Source of the DNA: an uncultured Mucilaginibacter sp.
GTDB lineage: Bacteria > Bacteroidota > Bacteroidia > Sphingobacteriales > Sphingobacteriaceae
Assembly (NCBI GenBank): GCA_903864275.1
Contig: CAIPFE010000046.1
Span: forward strand, 124,001 to 188,000
DNA: 64,000 nt
Direction of reading: 5' to 3'
Each line of letters starts with the position of its first letter. Position 1 is the stretch's first letter. Positions 16,377-23,957 of the stretch are shown in pieces. Under the pieces are notes generated by a model. The model was not told where the DNA came from and did no database searches. It saw only the letters and a program-made list of their open reading frames with translations. Both the position numbers and the translations under genes were made by a program.

Positions 16377-16439
16377 ACCCGGGACTGATCAGTTAGGGCA
16401 CTGTTTCATCCGCATTTATCTGATCTCTGATCTCCAGCT

Positions 16440-17690
16440 TTAATCCCCCGTAAGTGTAGGATTATTCACCGTGCCAACAAAAAGGATAAGGCCGCTGCTC
16501 ATTTCCCGTATCGCGAACAGGAAAGGGCGGTTAATAAGTGGCGCCGGTGCGGGGGCGGTAGCGGTAGCTATGCCCACTGAAGTAGCTGCTGCCGCGGTAG
16601 TGCCGCTTTCATCGGTTTCAACATATGCTTTGTGTACCACCTCGCTTATTTTCAATTGGACATTTGGATTGATAAGCGAGAAATCGGCGTTATTGGAGAA
16701 AGCCACCCCTAAACCCAAAGCTTTCAGCGCCTTGTTCAATGTCTTATTATAGTTGAATTTAAATTTGGGCAATGTGATAACGGTTTTAACCGGGCTCAAT
16801 TTCGACATCCATGTTTGCCATTGCGCCGGGTCAATGCTGGATGTAAGACTGCTGAGTGAAGCTGTGCTGCTTGCCGGCATTACTATTACCATACTGTACT
16901 TGCTGTTTGAATAAGGCAATTCAAAAACATCAACAGCGTTATCAAAATACGCATTAAAATCAATCGCGCCCGTCATAAAACTGGCCTGTACAGTGCTGCC
17001 ACCGGTTAGGTAAAAGGGCAACGACTGGGTTTGGCCTGGGTCGAATTTCTCTTTCCAAACACTTTTAAAATATATTGCATTCACGAGGTACATCACGGCG
17101 CTGTCGGGTATATCGGTGATGATAGATGGTATAAAGCCCTTAGTGTTGTTGCTAACCCAATTATTTATAGTAGTTACCGCCGCAGGGCTGGTAAAGTCAA
17201 GTGATTGTATTTGTGCGTGGAAATAGCTGCTGTCGGTTTGCAAAAACTGCGGCTGCACGCTAAATCCCTGCCGGTACCAAATGGAATTAGCAATATCAAG
17301 CGTTGTATTCGGGTCCAGTTGTGGTAAATTGGTGACCAGGTTATTATAATAACCGTTTACCTGCGCTTGCGTAAGGCCGGCGAAGTTTAGGGTGTTTTCA
17401 AAAGCGGTGAGTGTTTGTCCGCTGCTGCCGTTGGCAGTCATACCGAGGGCAAAGCTTACACTTAAAGGCGAAATAAACAGGTTGGTATCACTTGTGGTTG
17501 CGCTATCAAGATTTCTGAATAGTTTTATAGCAAAAGCATTATCCGCCGTTATTTTTTGCCGATCTAAGGAAGTAAGCACCAGGTCCTTACCCTTATTTAT
17601 GGTATTCGCGGCAGGAGTAACACCGGCCCTTTTGCAGGAAGCACAGCCGATAATTAGTAGCAATAATAACAGCGGAGTTTTGCGTGTCAA
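16440..17690 (-). CDS. Serpin-family protease inhibitor lipoprotein
   Basis: 416 residues. The signal ends in LLLLLIIGCASCKRAG, giving a lipoprotein Cys. The serpin core is complete: SPLSVSFALGMTANGSSGQT, NAIYFKSVWKEKFDP, LPKFKFNYNKTLNKALKALG, and the hinge with KAYVETDESGTTAAAATSVG. The small Ala-rich residues at the hinge match inhibitory serpins, which insert this loop into the main sheet. The reactive loop is unusually short and Ala/Pro-rich (ATATAPAPAP), so P1 cannot be assigned. The closing strand FLFAIREMSSGLILFVGTVNNP is typical. A role in protecting the cell surface from foreign proteases is inference. Confidence 0.93.
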   Translation of the reverse strand: MTRKTPLLLLLLIIGCASCKRAGVTPAANTINKGKDLVLTSLDRQKITADNAFAIKLFRNLDSATTSDTNLFISPLSVSFALGMTANGSSGQTLTAFENTLNFAGLTQAQVNGYYNNLVTNLPQLDPNTTLDIANSIWYRQGFSVQPQFLQTDSSYFHAQIQSLDFTSPAAVTTINNWVSNNTKGFIPSIITDIPDSAVMYLVNAIYFKSVWKEKFDPGQTQSLPFYLTGGSTVQASFMTGAIDFNAYFDNAVDVFELPYSNSKYSMVIVMPASSTASLSSLTSSIDPAQWQTWMSKLSPVKTVITLPKFKFNYNKTLNKALKALGLGVAFSNNADFSLINPNVQLKISEVVHKAYVETDESGTTAAAATSVGIATATAPAPAPLINRPFLFAIREMSSGLILFVGTVNNPTLTGD

Positions 17691-17935
17691 TCTAATAAGC
17701 TTAAAGTATAATTTATTTTCACCTGGTTATTCAGCAATACGATTCATCCTATTTAAACGATACAGTCTAAATAAAAATATTCTTTATCAAATAAGGCGGA
17801 TCGCAATTAAAATTGAGTTATCACTTTTTTGTTGTGTTATTCCACAACAGCCTATCAATATTTTTACACTAAATTTATCCTGATTTATAATATTCCCCCG
17901 ATATTGATAATGAAACCAATTTACAGCCTTTTGAT

Positions 17936-18802
17936 ATGAAAAAAATTTCTCCCCTGTTTAGCTTTTTTCTTCTATTGTGCCCGTTTATTTTAATAGCGCA
18001 AAACGGAAAAGTTTATGATAATTTGTCATTACCCAGCAAAATATTAAAAAGCGAACGCAAATATGCGGTTTACCTGCCGCCCGGTTATGAAACATCCGAC
18101 CGCAGCTACCCGGTACTGTATTTGCTTCACGGCAGCGGCGATGATCAAACCGGCTGGGTACAATTTGGGGAGGTGCTGAATATTACCGACAAAGCTATTG
18201 CCGATGGTACGGCAACGCCAATGGTTATCATCATGCCCGATGGCAATACCGGCCGCAAAGGTTATTTTAATGATATAAAAGGTGACTGGAACTATGAGGA
18301 TTTCTTTTTCCAGGAACTTGTGCCTTATGTTGAAAAGAAGTATCGCATAAAAGGCGAAAAACGTTTCCGTGCTATAGCTGGTTTATCAATGGGCGGCGGC
18401 GGCACTTTTATGTACGCCTTGCACCATCCGGAAATGTTTTCATCAGCCTGCCCGCTGAGCGCGTCGGTTGGCCCTTTGACAGTTGATGACGCCCGGAAAA
18501 CGATCGGCAAAAACAATCCTGGCATTGCAGATTCAGTGATAGTAAATTATTATAACCAGCACAGCGCGTTAGCTTTGATAAACAATATGCCCGATGACCA
18601 AAGGAAAGCGGTGCGCTGGTATATTGATGATGGGGATGATGACTTTTTGTACGAGGGCAATTGCATGGTGCATATTGCTATGCGGAAAAAGGAGATCCCC
18701 CATGAGTTCCGCGTCCGTGATGGCGGCCATACATGGACGTATTGGCGCGCTTCCTTGCCGAGTGTGCTGGAGTTTGTTTCTGAGGCATTTCACCAATATT
18801 AA
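17936..18802 (+). CDS. Exported esterase, alpha/beta hydrolase (EstA/feruloyl-esterase-like)
   Basis: 288 residues with a signal peptide (MKKISPLFSFFLLLCPFILIAQ). Nucleophile Ser151 is in AIAGLSMGGGG and catalytic His is in RDGGHTWTYW near the C-terminus; the acid is probably in the IDDGDDD stretch. The LYLLHGSGDDQTGW oxyanion region is typical of the putative esterase (COG0627/2382) family, which includes enterochelin and feruloyl esterases. Secretion suggests action on carbohydrate esters. It stands upstream of the MBL hydrolase but 110 bases of repeat words separate them. Confidence 0.9.
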   Translation: MKKISPLFSFFLLLCPFILIAQNGKVYDNLSLPSKILKSERKYAVYLPPGYETSDRSYPVLYLLHGSGDDQTGWVQFGEVLNITDKAIADGTATPMVIIMPDGNTGRKGYFNDIKGDWNYEDFFFQELVPYVEKKYRIKGEKRFRAIAGLSMGGGGTFMYALHHPEMFSSACPLSASVGPLTVDDARKTIGKNNPGIADSVIVNYYNQHSALALINNMPDDQRKAVRWYIDDGDDDFLYEGNCMVHIAMRKKEIPHEFRVRDGGHTWTYWRASLPSVLEFVSEAFHQY

Positions 18803-18873
18803 CCAGGATTAAGGGATTTACAGGATGATGAATAAAATATTGCAGATAAGTTCAAAAAAAGTTTGGGTGAGAC

Positions 18874-18924
18874 AAGTGGCCCAACGACCAATGACATAAT
18901 GACCAATGACTAATGACCAAAACC
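18874..18924. repeat. Tandem CAATGAC/TAATGAC words
   Basis: The words CCAACGACCAATGAC, ATAATGACC, AATGACTAATGACC follow one another as degenerate direct repeats. They run into the first possible ATG of the next gene (18913), which is itself part of a repeated word. Confidence 0.55.
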
Positions 18925-19827
18925 ATGGAAAGAAGAAATTTTTTAAAAAGTACTGCTTTAACAGCGGCTTCGCTTGCGCTGTTTAGTAAAAAGAGCTTTG
19001 CATCAATGCTGGCTGATCCGGTTTACCAGTTTAAGCCTTTACGGAATAATGTCGGCATGTTTGCCGAACAGGGCGGCACTATTGCCTGGATGATCAACAA
19101 GGAAGGTATTGTTGTGGTTGATGCGGAGTTTCCGGACCAGGCAACACACCTAATCGGTTTGCTGAAAAAACAGTCGGACCTGCCGTTTGAGTGGCTCATC
19201 AATACCCATCATCATGGCGACCATACTGCCGGAAATATTTCCTTTAAGGGTATTGTTAACAAAGTTGCGGCGCATGAAAATTCACTGGCTAATCAAACGG
19301 CGGTCGCAATAAAAAACAAAACAGAAGATAAGCAGCTTTATCCCGATACCACCTTTAAAGAGAGTTGGAAGATTAAGGTTGGCGATGAACGCATTTCGGC
19401 CCATTATTTCGGCACGGGTCATACTAATGGCGATGCCATGATCCATTTTGAGCATGCAAACATTGTGCACGCGGGCGACCTCGTATTTAACCGCCGCTAT
19501 CCGTTTGTAGACAACAGCGCCGGCGCATCTGTTCAGCACTGGGCCGTAGCGCTTGAAAAAGCAAGGAAAAAGTTTGATAAGGATACTATATTCGTGTTCG
19601 GGCACGCTTTTGATCCTGAAAAAGTTATAGGCACGATGGATGATGTGATCGCGATGCAAAACTTTATGGAAAAGCTGGAAGATTATGTGGCAAGCGGCAT
19701 TAAAGCCGGTAAGTCAAAGGACGATATACTAAAAGCAACCTCCATACCCGGCATTACCGACTGGCAGGGCCAGGGTATTGACCGCGGGATAACTACTGCC
19801 TACGAAGAACTGACGAAAACAACTTAA
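18925..19827 (+). CDS. Exported MBL-fold metallo-hydrolase, probable Tat substrate
   Basis: 300 residues from ATG 18925. The ATG at 18913 is made of the repeat word AATGACC and is less likely. MERRNFLKSTALTAASLALF has a twin-arginine-like motif, so Tat export is probable. The metallo-beta-lactamase fold has its metal site NTHHHGDHTAGN, then HTNGDAM and HAGDLVF, and a late GHAFDPEK His. It resembles SoxH/quinoprotein-relay type MBL proteins. The substrate is unknown. It is followed after 22 bases by a LolA-like protein gene, so a two-gene operon is likely. Confidence 0.87.
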   Translation: MERRNFLKSTALTAASLALFSKKSFASMLADPVYQFKPLRNNVGMFAEQGGTIAWMINKEGIVVVDAEFPDQATHLIGLLKKQSDLPFEWLINTHHHGDHTAGNISFKGIVNKVAAHENSLANQTAVAIKNKTEDKQLYPDTTFKESWKIKVGDERISAHYFGTGHTNGDAMIHFEHANIVHAGDLVFNRRYPFVDNSAGASVQHWAVALEKARKKFDKDTIFVFGHAFDPEKVIGTMDDVIAMQNFMEKLEDYVASGIKAGKSKDDILKATSIPGITDWQGQGIDRGITTAYEELTKTT

Positions 19828-19849
19828 TTGAAATTCTAAAAATAATATC

Positions 19850-20572
19850 ATGAATGTACTGTCAACTATCCTGCTTGTTTTGTTTCACTTTAATACAATT
19901 GACGCCAGGAATGCCACTTCGCAGGAAGTGCTTCAAGCTATGTATAAAAGGTATCACGGCACTTGGCATAAATCATTAAAATTTAACCAAACTACCGAAC
20001 GCTACAGGAACGACAGCCTTATAAAAACCAGTACCTGGTATGAAAATATTGTATATCCTGATCTATTAAGAATAGATTTTGATTCCGCAAAAAGTAGCAA
20101 CGGGGTAATTTTCAGGCACGATTCAACTTATGTTTTTCGAAATAACAAAATAATCCGATCGACAAAGGACGAAAACGAATTGATATTTTTCCTCGGCGGG
20201 ATGTATGCTTTGCCTTTTGATAAAGTGCTTAGTCACTTCGCCGATCTGCATTACGACCTTTCAAAATTCCACGCGTCAACATGGAAAGGCAAACCGGTTT
20301 ATGTAATTGGTGCCGAAAAAGACGGCGATAAAGTAAACCAGCTTTGGATTGACCTGGAAAAACTGGTCGCTGTCCGGTTTATTAAATATGACAATAATAC
20401 AAAAGAAGAAGGCTTTTTTGAACAGCAGATACCATTAAAAGATGCGTGGAGCGAAACCAAATGCAGCTTTTATATTAATGATAAGCCGCTGCAAGTGGAG
20501 ACATACCACGATGTTGTAGCAAATGCGCCTGTTGACATGCGCATATTTGAGCCAACAATGATAGGGAACTAG
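19850..20572 (+). CDS. LolA/outer-membrane-lipoprotein-sorting-like protein
   Basis: 240 residues with an N-terminal hydrophobic signal (MNVLSTILLVLFHFNTIDA). The beta-rich body has features of LolA-like folds: LKFNQTTERYRNDSL, STWYENIVYPDLLRIDF, and VYVIGAEKDGDKVNQLWIDLEKL. Periplasmic, possibly lipid or lipoprotein binding. Length and alternating strands fit the superfamily, but the classical Lol partner genes are absent, so a specialised binding protein is equally possible. It lies directly downstream of the MBL hydrolase. Confidence 0.7.
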   Translation: MNVLSTILLVLFHFNTIDARNATSQEVLQAMYKRYHGTWHKSLKFNQTTERYRNDSLIKTSTWYENIVYPDLLRIDFDSAKSSNGVIFRHDSTYVFRNNKIIRSTKDENELIFFLGGMYALPFDKVLSHFADLHYDLSKFHASTWKGKPVYVIGAEKDGDKVNQLWIDLEKLVAVRFIKYDNNTKEEGFFEQQIPLKDAWSETKCSFYINDKPLQVETYHDVVANAPVDMRIFEPTMIGN

Positions 20573-20619
20573 ACCGCTGATTAAAGGGTTTCCGTTTATT
20601 ATTGCTTATGAAGCATTAC

Positions 20620-21198
20620 TTATGGATGAGTTATAATAAATTTCCTTTTCACCGCGTCCTGCAAAAAAGCTATAACAAACATCGCCACAAGCGAACATGC
20701 CCAGCCAAACAAAACCTGTTCGCCGAGCATTGCTATCCGTTCTTCAACTTTGCGGAGCGAGCGGCCGGCCACAACAATATAACCCTTTTCGGCAGTGGCG
20801 TGTATGGCCACCATTGCCTGCCGCACCCCGGGTTGTGGTTGCCACGAAGCAGCGTCGGAACCATTTTTTTGTACATAAGTTATTACGCCTGGCGGTATTT
20901 TGATGGGTTTGCCATTTAAGGTGGCGTTTGTTGCTGCAATATTTTCGGCATCATCATAAATAATGAAGAAAGGGGCAAGGCTTTTTGAAATTTCAACATT
21001 GGTAGTTGAAGGTATGAGCGATTTCGGGTCGGCGCCGGTGTTGAGTGCGTTAGCTGCGTCTTCAACCATTTGAAACTGCGGGTCATTTGCATTCATCCTG
21101 TAGTTTTGTTGTACCACAATATAAATGATGCCGCAAACTAAGGTGATCATAACTGCGTAAGCCAGCCACTTAATAAAGACATTGGTTAACTTGTTCAT
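20620..21198 (-). CDS. Hypothetical two-TM protein with extracytoplasmic sensor-like domain
   Basis: 192 residues: a transmembrane helix at about 8-30, an external domain of about 120 residues, and a second transmembrane helix at about 160-180, then a short basic tail. The external part contains LAPFFIIYDDAENIAATNATLNG and AIHATAEKGYIVVAGRSLRKVE, the look of a single-Cache/PAS-like input domain, but no cytoplasmic output domain follows. It may therefore be a truncated sensor or a partner of another receptor. No family name recognised. Confidence 0.65.
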   Translation of the reverse strand: MNKLTNVFIKWLAYAVMITLVCGIIYIVVQQNYRMNANDPQFQMVEDAANALNTGADPKSLIPSTTNVEISKSLAPFFIIYDDAENIAATNATLNGKPIKIPPGVITYVQKNGSDAASWQPQPGVRQAMVAIHATAEKGYIVVAGRSLRKVEERIAMLGEQVLFGWACSLVAMFVIAFLQDAVKRKFIITHP

Positions 21199-21332
21199 GA
21201 CGTATGGTTTAATTGTTTATTTGAATCTCGCTAAAAGTACTTTGTAATTCAAAGTAAATTAATTTGATCGAATAATCCAAATGTTTTTTTACATCGTATA
21301 ATTAAAATATTTTCGCTAAAATTATACTACAG

Positions 21333-21845
21333 ATGACCATCCGCCTTGCAACTTTAAATGATATCCCGCCAATAATGCAGCTGATAGCTGATGTAGTTCC
21401 TGCAATGAATGCCCTGGGGAATTTTCAATGGGACAGTACCTATCCAAACGCGGAGGTATTTGAAAATGATATTGCTTTAAACCAGCTTTGGATAGCAGAT
21501 GTCGACGGCGCCATCGCAGGCGTCGCTGCAATTACAACAGACCAGGAACCTGAATATGCCCATGTTGGGTGGGACATTACCGAAACGGCCATAGTAACGC
21601 ACCGTTTGGCCGTCAGCGAAAAGTACCGTGGCCGTGGCATAGCTGCCGCGCTACTGATGCAAGCCGAACAGGAAGCGATAACCCGGGGCATTTACCTTTT
21701 GCGAATTGATACCAATACAACGAACCTGGCTACACAAAGGCTTTTCCCTAAATTAGGGTACCGTTTTTCAGGCGAAATTGGCTTAGGTTTCAGGCCTAAC
21801 CTGCGGTTTTACTGTTATGAAAAGTCCATAGACCACGGTCGATAG
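21333..21845 (+). CDS. GNAT family N-acetyltransferase
   Basis: 170 residues. The GNAT core has HRLAVSEKYRGRGIAAALLMQAEQEA (acetyl-CoA loop RGRGIA) and DTNTTNLATQRLFPKLGYRFSGEI in the second half. The substrate is unknown; free amino acids or small amines are usual for this type. The last residues (SIDHGR and stop) are encoded by a repeat word whose inverted partner lies 46 bases downstream, so the natural C-terminus is probably at FYCYEK or thereabouts. Single gene. Confidence 0.88.
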   Translation: MTIRLATLNDIPPIMQLIADVVPAMNALGNFQWDSTYPNAEVFENDIALNQLWIADVDGAIAGVAAITTDQEPEYAHVGWDITETAIVTHRLAVSEKYRGRGIAAALLMQAEQEAITRGIYLLRIDTNTTNLATQRLFPKLGYRFSGEIGLGFRPNLRFYCYEKSIDHGR

Positions 21846-21916
21846 TCCATGGCTTTTTGTTGTTAAAAATAGCCTGGCAAGCTATTGCTATGGCCTATGG
21901 ACTATCGACCATGGAC
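21826..21916. repeat. Inverted repeat of TCCATAG/CCATGGAC words across a stop codon
   Basis: GGTCGATAGTCCAT (21837-21850) and its exact complement (21897-21910) form a 14-base stem extended by imperfect pairing on both sides; the spacer is 46 bases. The GNAT stop codon (21843-21845) lies in the left arm. Confidence 0.6.
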
Positions 21917-22011
21917 AAAAAAATAAATATCAAAAAATCGCAACCCCGCCCTAATTTATTTCGTAAAAATGCAACAGAGTCAAATAGATTGATTTTATTG
22001 ATATTACGATT

Positions 22012-22413
22012 ATGGAGTTTTTATTTTTCTTTTCAGTAGCAGGGGTGATCATTGTGATCTTAATATTAAAGTTTGAAAAAAAGCAAACGGTAAAAGTCAA
22101 TACCGTTTTAAAAGAAACAAGGAGTGTTCCGCCTTTGTTTAAGTTAAAGTCGACAGAGCAGAAAATAAACGTTTTAAAAGAAGTGTTGCGCTATGATGAT
22201 GTGCCCCAGAATTTGGCGGCAGCGGCGTCGATGGCCAATATTTACAATAATCAAAACGAAAATAATAGGCTATCGAAAGTTCAGGAGCTTAAATTGTTAT
22301 CATCAAGATAGAATAACGGGCAAATATCACTTGATACCTATAATGTAAAGCTTGATGAATTGCTTGAGCTTACACAAAGCCAGGGCGGATCATTTGTGCT
22401 GGCATCTTGATAG
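22012..22413 (+). pseudogene. Small membrane-anchored protein with SHOCT-like tail, interrupted by an in-frame TAG
   Basis: From ATG 22012 one transmembrane helix (FLFFFSVAGVIIVILIL) is followed by a basic linker and helices (TEQKINVLKEVLRYDDVP, RLSKVQELKLLSSR), then TAG at 22309-22311. The same frame stays open for another 32 codons and reads NNGQISLDTYNVKLDELLELTQ, to TGA at about 22409. That tail is the expected end of an SHOCT-like helical hairpin (dG-I-s-eeY-k-L-LL). The natural protein was therefore probably about 133 residues with Tyr or Gln at the TAG. Decay or sequence error are both possible. Function unknown. Confidence 0.5.
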
Positions 22414-22429
22414 TTATAATGAGTTGAAA

Positions 22430-22586
22430 TAGTTTTGAGGGGTATAATAAGTTGAAGTTGCTGTAAGGGTTGTAAGTGTGGATACATTTACAACCCTTAT
22501 GCATTTATAACCTTTACAACTCCTTTCCAGCGATAAAAAATAAAAAAAATCCGAAATCGAAAATCCGATTTCCGAAATCGCTATTA
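22430..22586. repeat. GTTGTAA-word and CCGAAATCG-word inverted repeats
   Basis: TAAGGGTTGTAA (22464-22475) pairs perfectly with 22488-22499. Partial copies (GAGTTGAAATAG, AAGTTGAAGTTG, CTTTACAACTCC) flank it. A second set, GAAATCG and CGATTTC (22553-22572), sits 25 bases before the HTH gene. No coding sequence is seen in this gap. Confidence 0.6.
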
Positions 22587-22596
22587 TTGCAACCAA

Positions 22597-22959
22597 ATGT
22601 CGGACGAAGCAATAGTAAAACGGTTAAAGGTAATTGTTAAAGAACATGGGGGCCAACTTGCATTGGCCGGCGCAATTGGTGTCGACCAGGGCTTTATCAG
22701 CAAGGTGATCAACAAAAAGCAGGATGTTAGCTATTATCTTATCCGAAAACTCTGTTTCCAGTTAAAATATTCTCCGGAATGGCTCATACTCGGTACCGGC
22801 GAAAAAAAGATCAACAAACCCGAATCGGCGAAACTTATTACCGAAATACAAATGATGCGGACGGAACTGGATATTCTGCATGCCAGGATGCGTGCCTATG
22901 AAATTGAATTGAAAGACCTAAAGGAACATGGATTGAGCGGCCAGCAAAAAGCGGGTTAG
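22597..22959 (+). CDS. Small helix-turn-helix DNA-binding protein with coiled-coil tail
   Basis: 120 residues. The N-terminal XRE/lambda-repressor-like HTH is seen in GGQLALAGAIGVDQGFISKVINKKQ. Then comes YSPEWLILGTGEKK, which is the usual phage-repressor-like 'PEWLLTGKG' closing motif. The C-terminal coiled coil (LITEIQMMRTELDILHARMRAYEIELKDL) is probably for dimerisation. It lacks an S24 peptidase domain. In Bacteroidota such genes occur singly and in mobile regions; no phage genes are seen here. Targets unknown. Confidence 0.8.
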   Translation: MSDEAIVKRLKVIVKEHGGQLALAGAIGVDQGFISKVINKKQDVSYYLIRKLCFQLKYSPEWLILGTGEKKINKPESAKLITEIQMMRTELDILHARMRAYEIELKDLKEHGLSGQQKAG

Positions 22960-22964
22960 AGGAG

Positions 22965-23031
22965 AAAGCTAAAAGCACAAAGCTGAAAGAAAAAAAAGCC
23001 TTGGACTTTCACCTTAGCTTTTTATCAAAAT
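22965..23031. repeat. AGCTAAAAGC-word inverted repeat between convergent genes
   Basis: AAAGCTAAAAGC and AAAGCTGAAAG on the left are matched in inverse orientation by CTTTCACCTTAGCTTTTT on the right, which reaches the last codons of the DUF47 gene. It can act as a bidirectional terminator. Confidence 0.55.
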
Positions 23032-23652
23032 GATATTCAAAACATCGGTAACGTTTTTGCACTTGTTCACTGATGTTTCGAGCGAGGATAGTATTTCGCG
23101 GTATTTGATCAGTTTAATGGCATCTTTCTCGTGGTCGAAAAGCCCTGCTACAGCATGGTTATAAAGCAGGTCCGATTGCCGCTCATAGTTTTTTATCTGC
23201 AGGCACAATCCAAGCAACTCATCAGTTTTTTTTGACGATTTTAATAAAGCAACAGCTTGTTCTATTTGAAGGCTTGCCTTTAATATTATAGCTGCAATTT
23301 CTTTTATTGAGGGCGCAAACTCATCTATATTATACAAATACATCCTGCCGCTTGCTTCATGTATCATATCTGCAACATCTTCAATAGCCGAAGCTAATGC
23401 ATGGATATCATTCCGGCTTAAAGGGGTAAATATTACTTTATCAAGGCACAGGCAAATTTTATGCGTAATATCATCGCCGGCAATTTTCATTTTATCCATC
23501 TGTTTAAAAACAGCTTCGCGCTCAGCCGGTGTGTCAATATTTATAACAGATGTTAGTAATTTAGCCATGTCAACCACGTTTTTTGCGGCCCGGTCTAACA
23601 GATCAAAAAATAAAGATCTGTTTGCAAAAAAATTGTGGAATAAACCTCCCAT
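23014..23652 (-). CDS. DUF47 (PhoU-like) protein
   Basis: 212 residues, all helical, of the DUF47/PhoU-like family. Recognisable stretches are MGGLFHNFFANRSLFFDLLDRAAKN at the start, DDITHKICLCLDKVIFTPLSRNDIHALASAIEDVAD and LEDVADMIHEASGRM-type acidic metal-binding patches. The protein usually pairs with a Pit-type low-affinity phosphate transporter encoded next to it. No pit gene is present here; instead it is divergent from the high-affinity pst operon, so it probably helps balance phosphate uptake. Confidence 0.88.
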   Translation of the reverse strand: MGGLFHNFFANRSLFFDLLDRAAKNVVDMAKLLTSVINIDTPAEREAVFKQMDKMKIAGDDITHKICLCLDKVIFTPLSRNDIHALASAIEDVADMIHEASGRMYLYNIDEFAPSIKEIAAIILKASLQIEQAVALLKSSKKTDELLGLCLQIKNYERQSDLLYNHAVAGLFDHEKDAIKLIKYREILSSLETSVNKCKNVTDVLNIILIKS

Positions 23653-23957
23653 TAGCGCTGTCTCCTTAGTAATGCGTCAAAATTAACCCTGCCATATTAG
23701 TCCAATGTTAAGTAATTGCTAAAGTAAATTAATTACTCATCGGAGCAATAAAAACCAACTATTGGCTGATTAAGAGGCCGATATTAAGTTATTTATCGCT
23801 TTTTGTTTCCTAAAAGCCGATTTGTTGACGATTTTATAACATTGCTTACAACAACTTAACATTTGCATAATATCATCAAAGGTTAATCTTCTCTTAACAT
23901 TTAGATAATGACGGGTACGCACCTTTGGAGCAAAATTTATTAAATCCTTATTTGATT
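23653..23957. other. Divergent regulatory region between DUF47 gene and the pst operon
   Basis: 305 bases without a gene. It holds two 17-base near-identical direct repeats (23855-23871 and 23893-23909), related TAACA words nearby, and a -7-like CACCTTTG (23920-23927) ahead of the porin gene. Confidence 0.7.
23855..23927 (+). promoter_or_regulatory. Candidate Pho box and promoter of the porin-pst operon
   Basis: CTTAACATTTGCATAAT (23855-23871) and CTTAACATTTAGATAAT (23893-23909) differ at two bases and are 38 bases apart. Further related words (TATAACATT, CTTACAACA) precede them at about 10-base steps. The downstream copy ends 10 bases before CACCTTTG, close to the Bacteroidota -7 box, that is, where an activator replaces the upstream promoter element. 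PhoB-type control is inferred from gene content. Confidence 0.5.

Noticed and set aside
21857..22039. 60-codon frame between the GNAT gene and the SHOCT-like gene
   Set aside because: It is made largely of the inverted-repeat word and AT-rich DNA and has no coding character.
23014..23652. DUF47 gene as part of the pst operon or with a Pit transporter
   Set aside because: It is on the opposite strand to pst and no pit gene is present.
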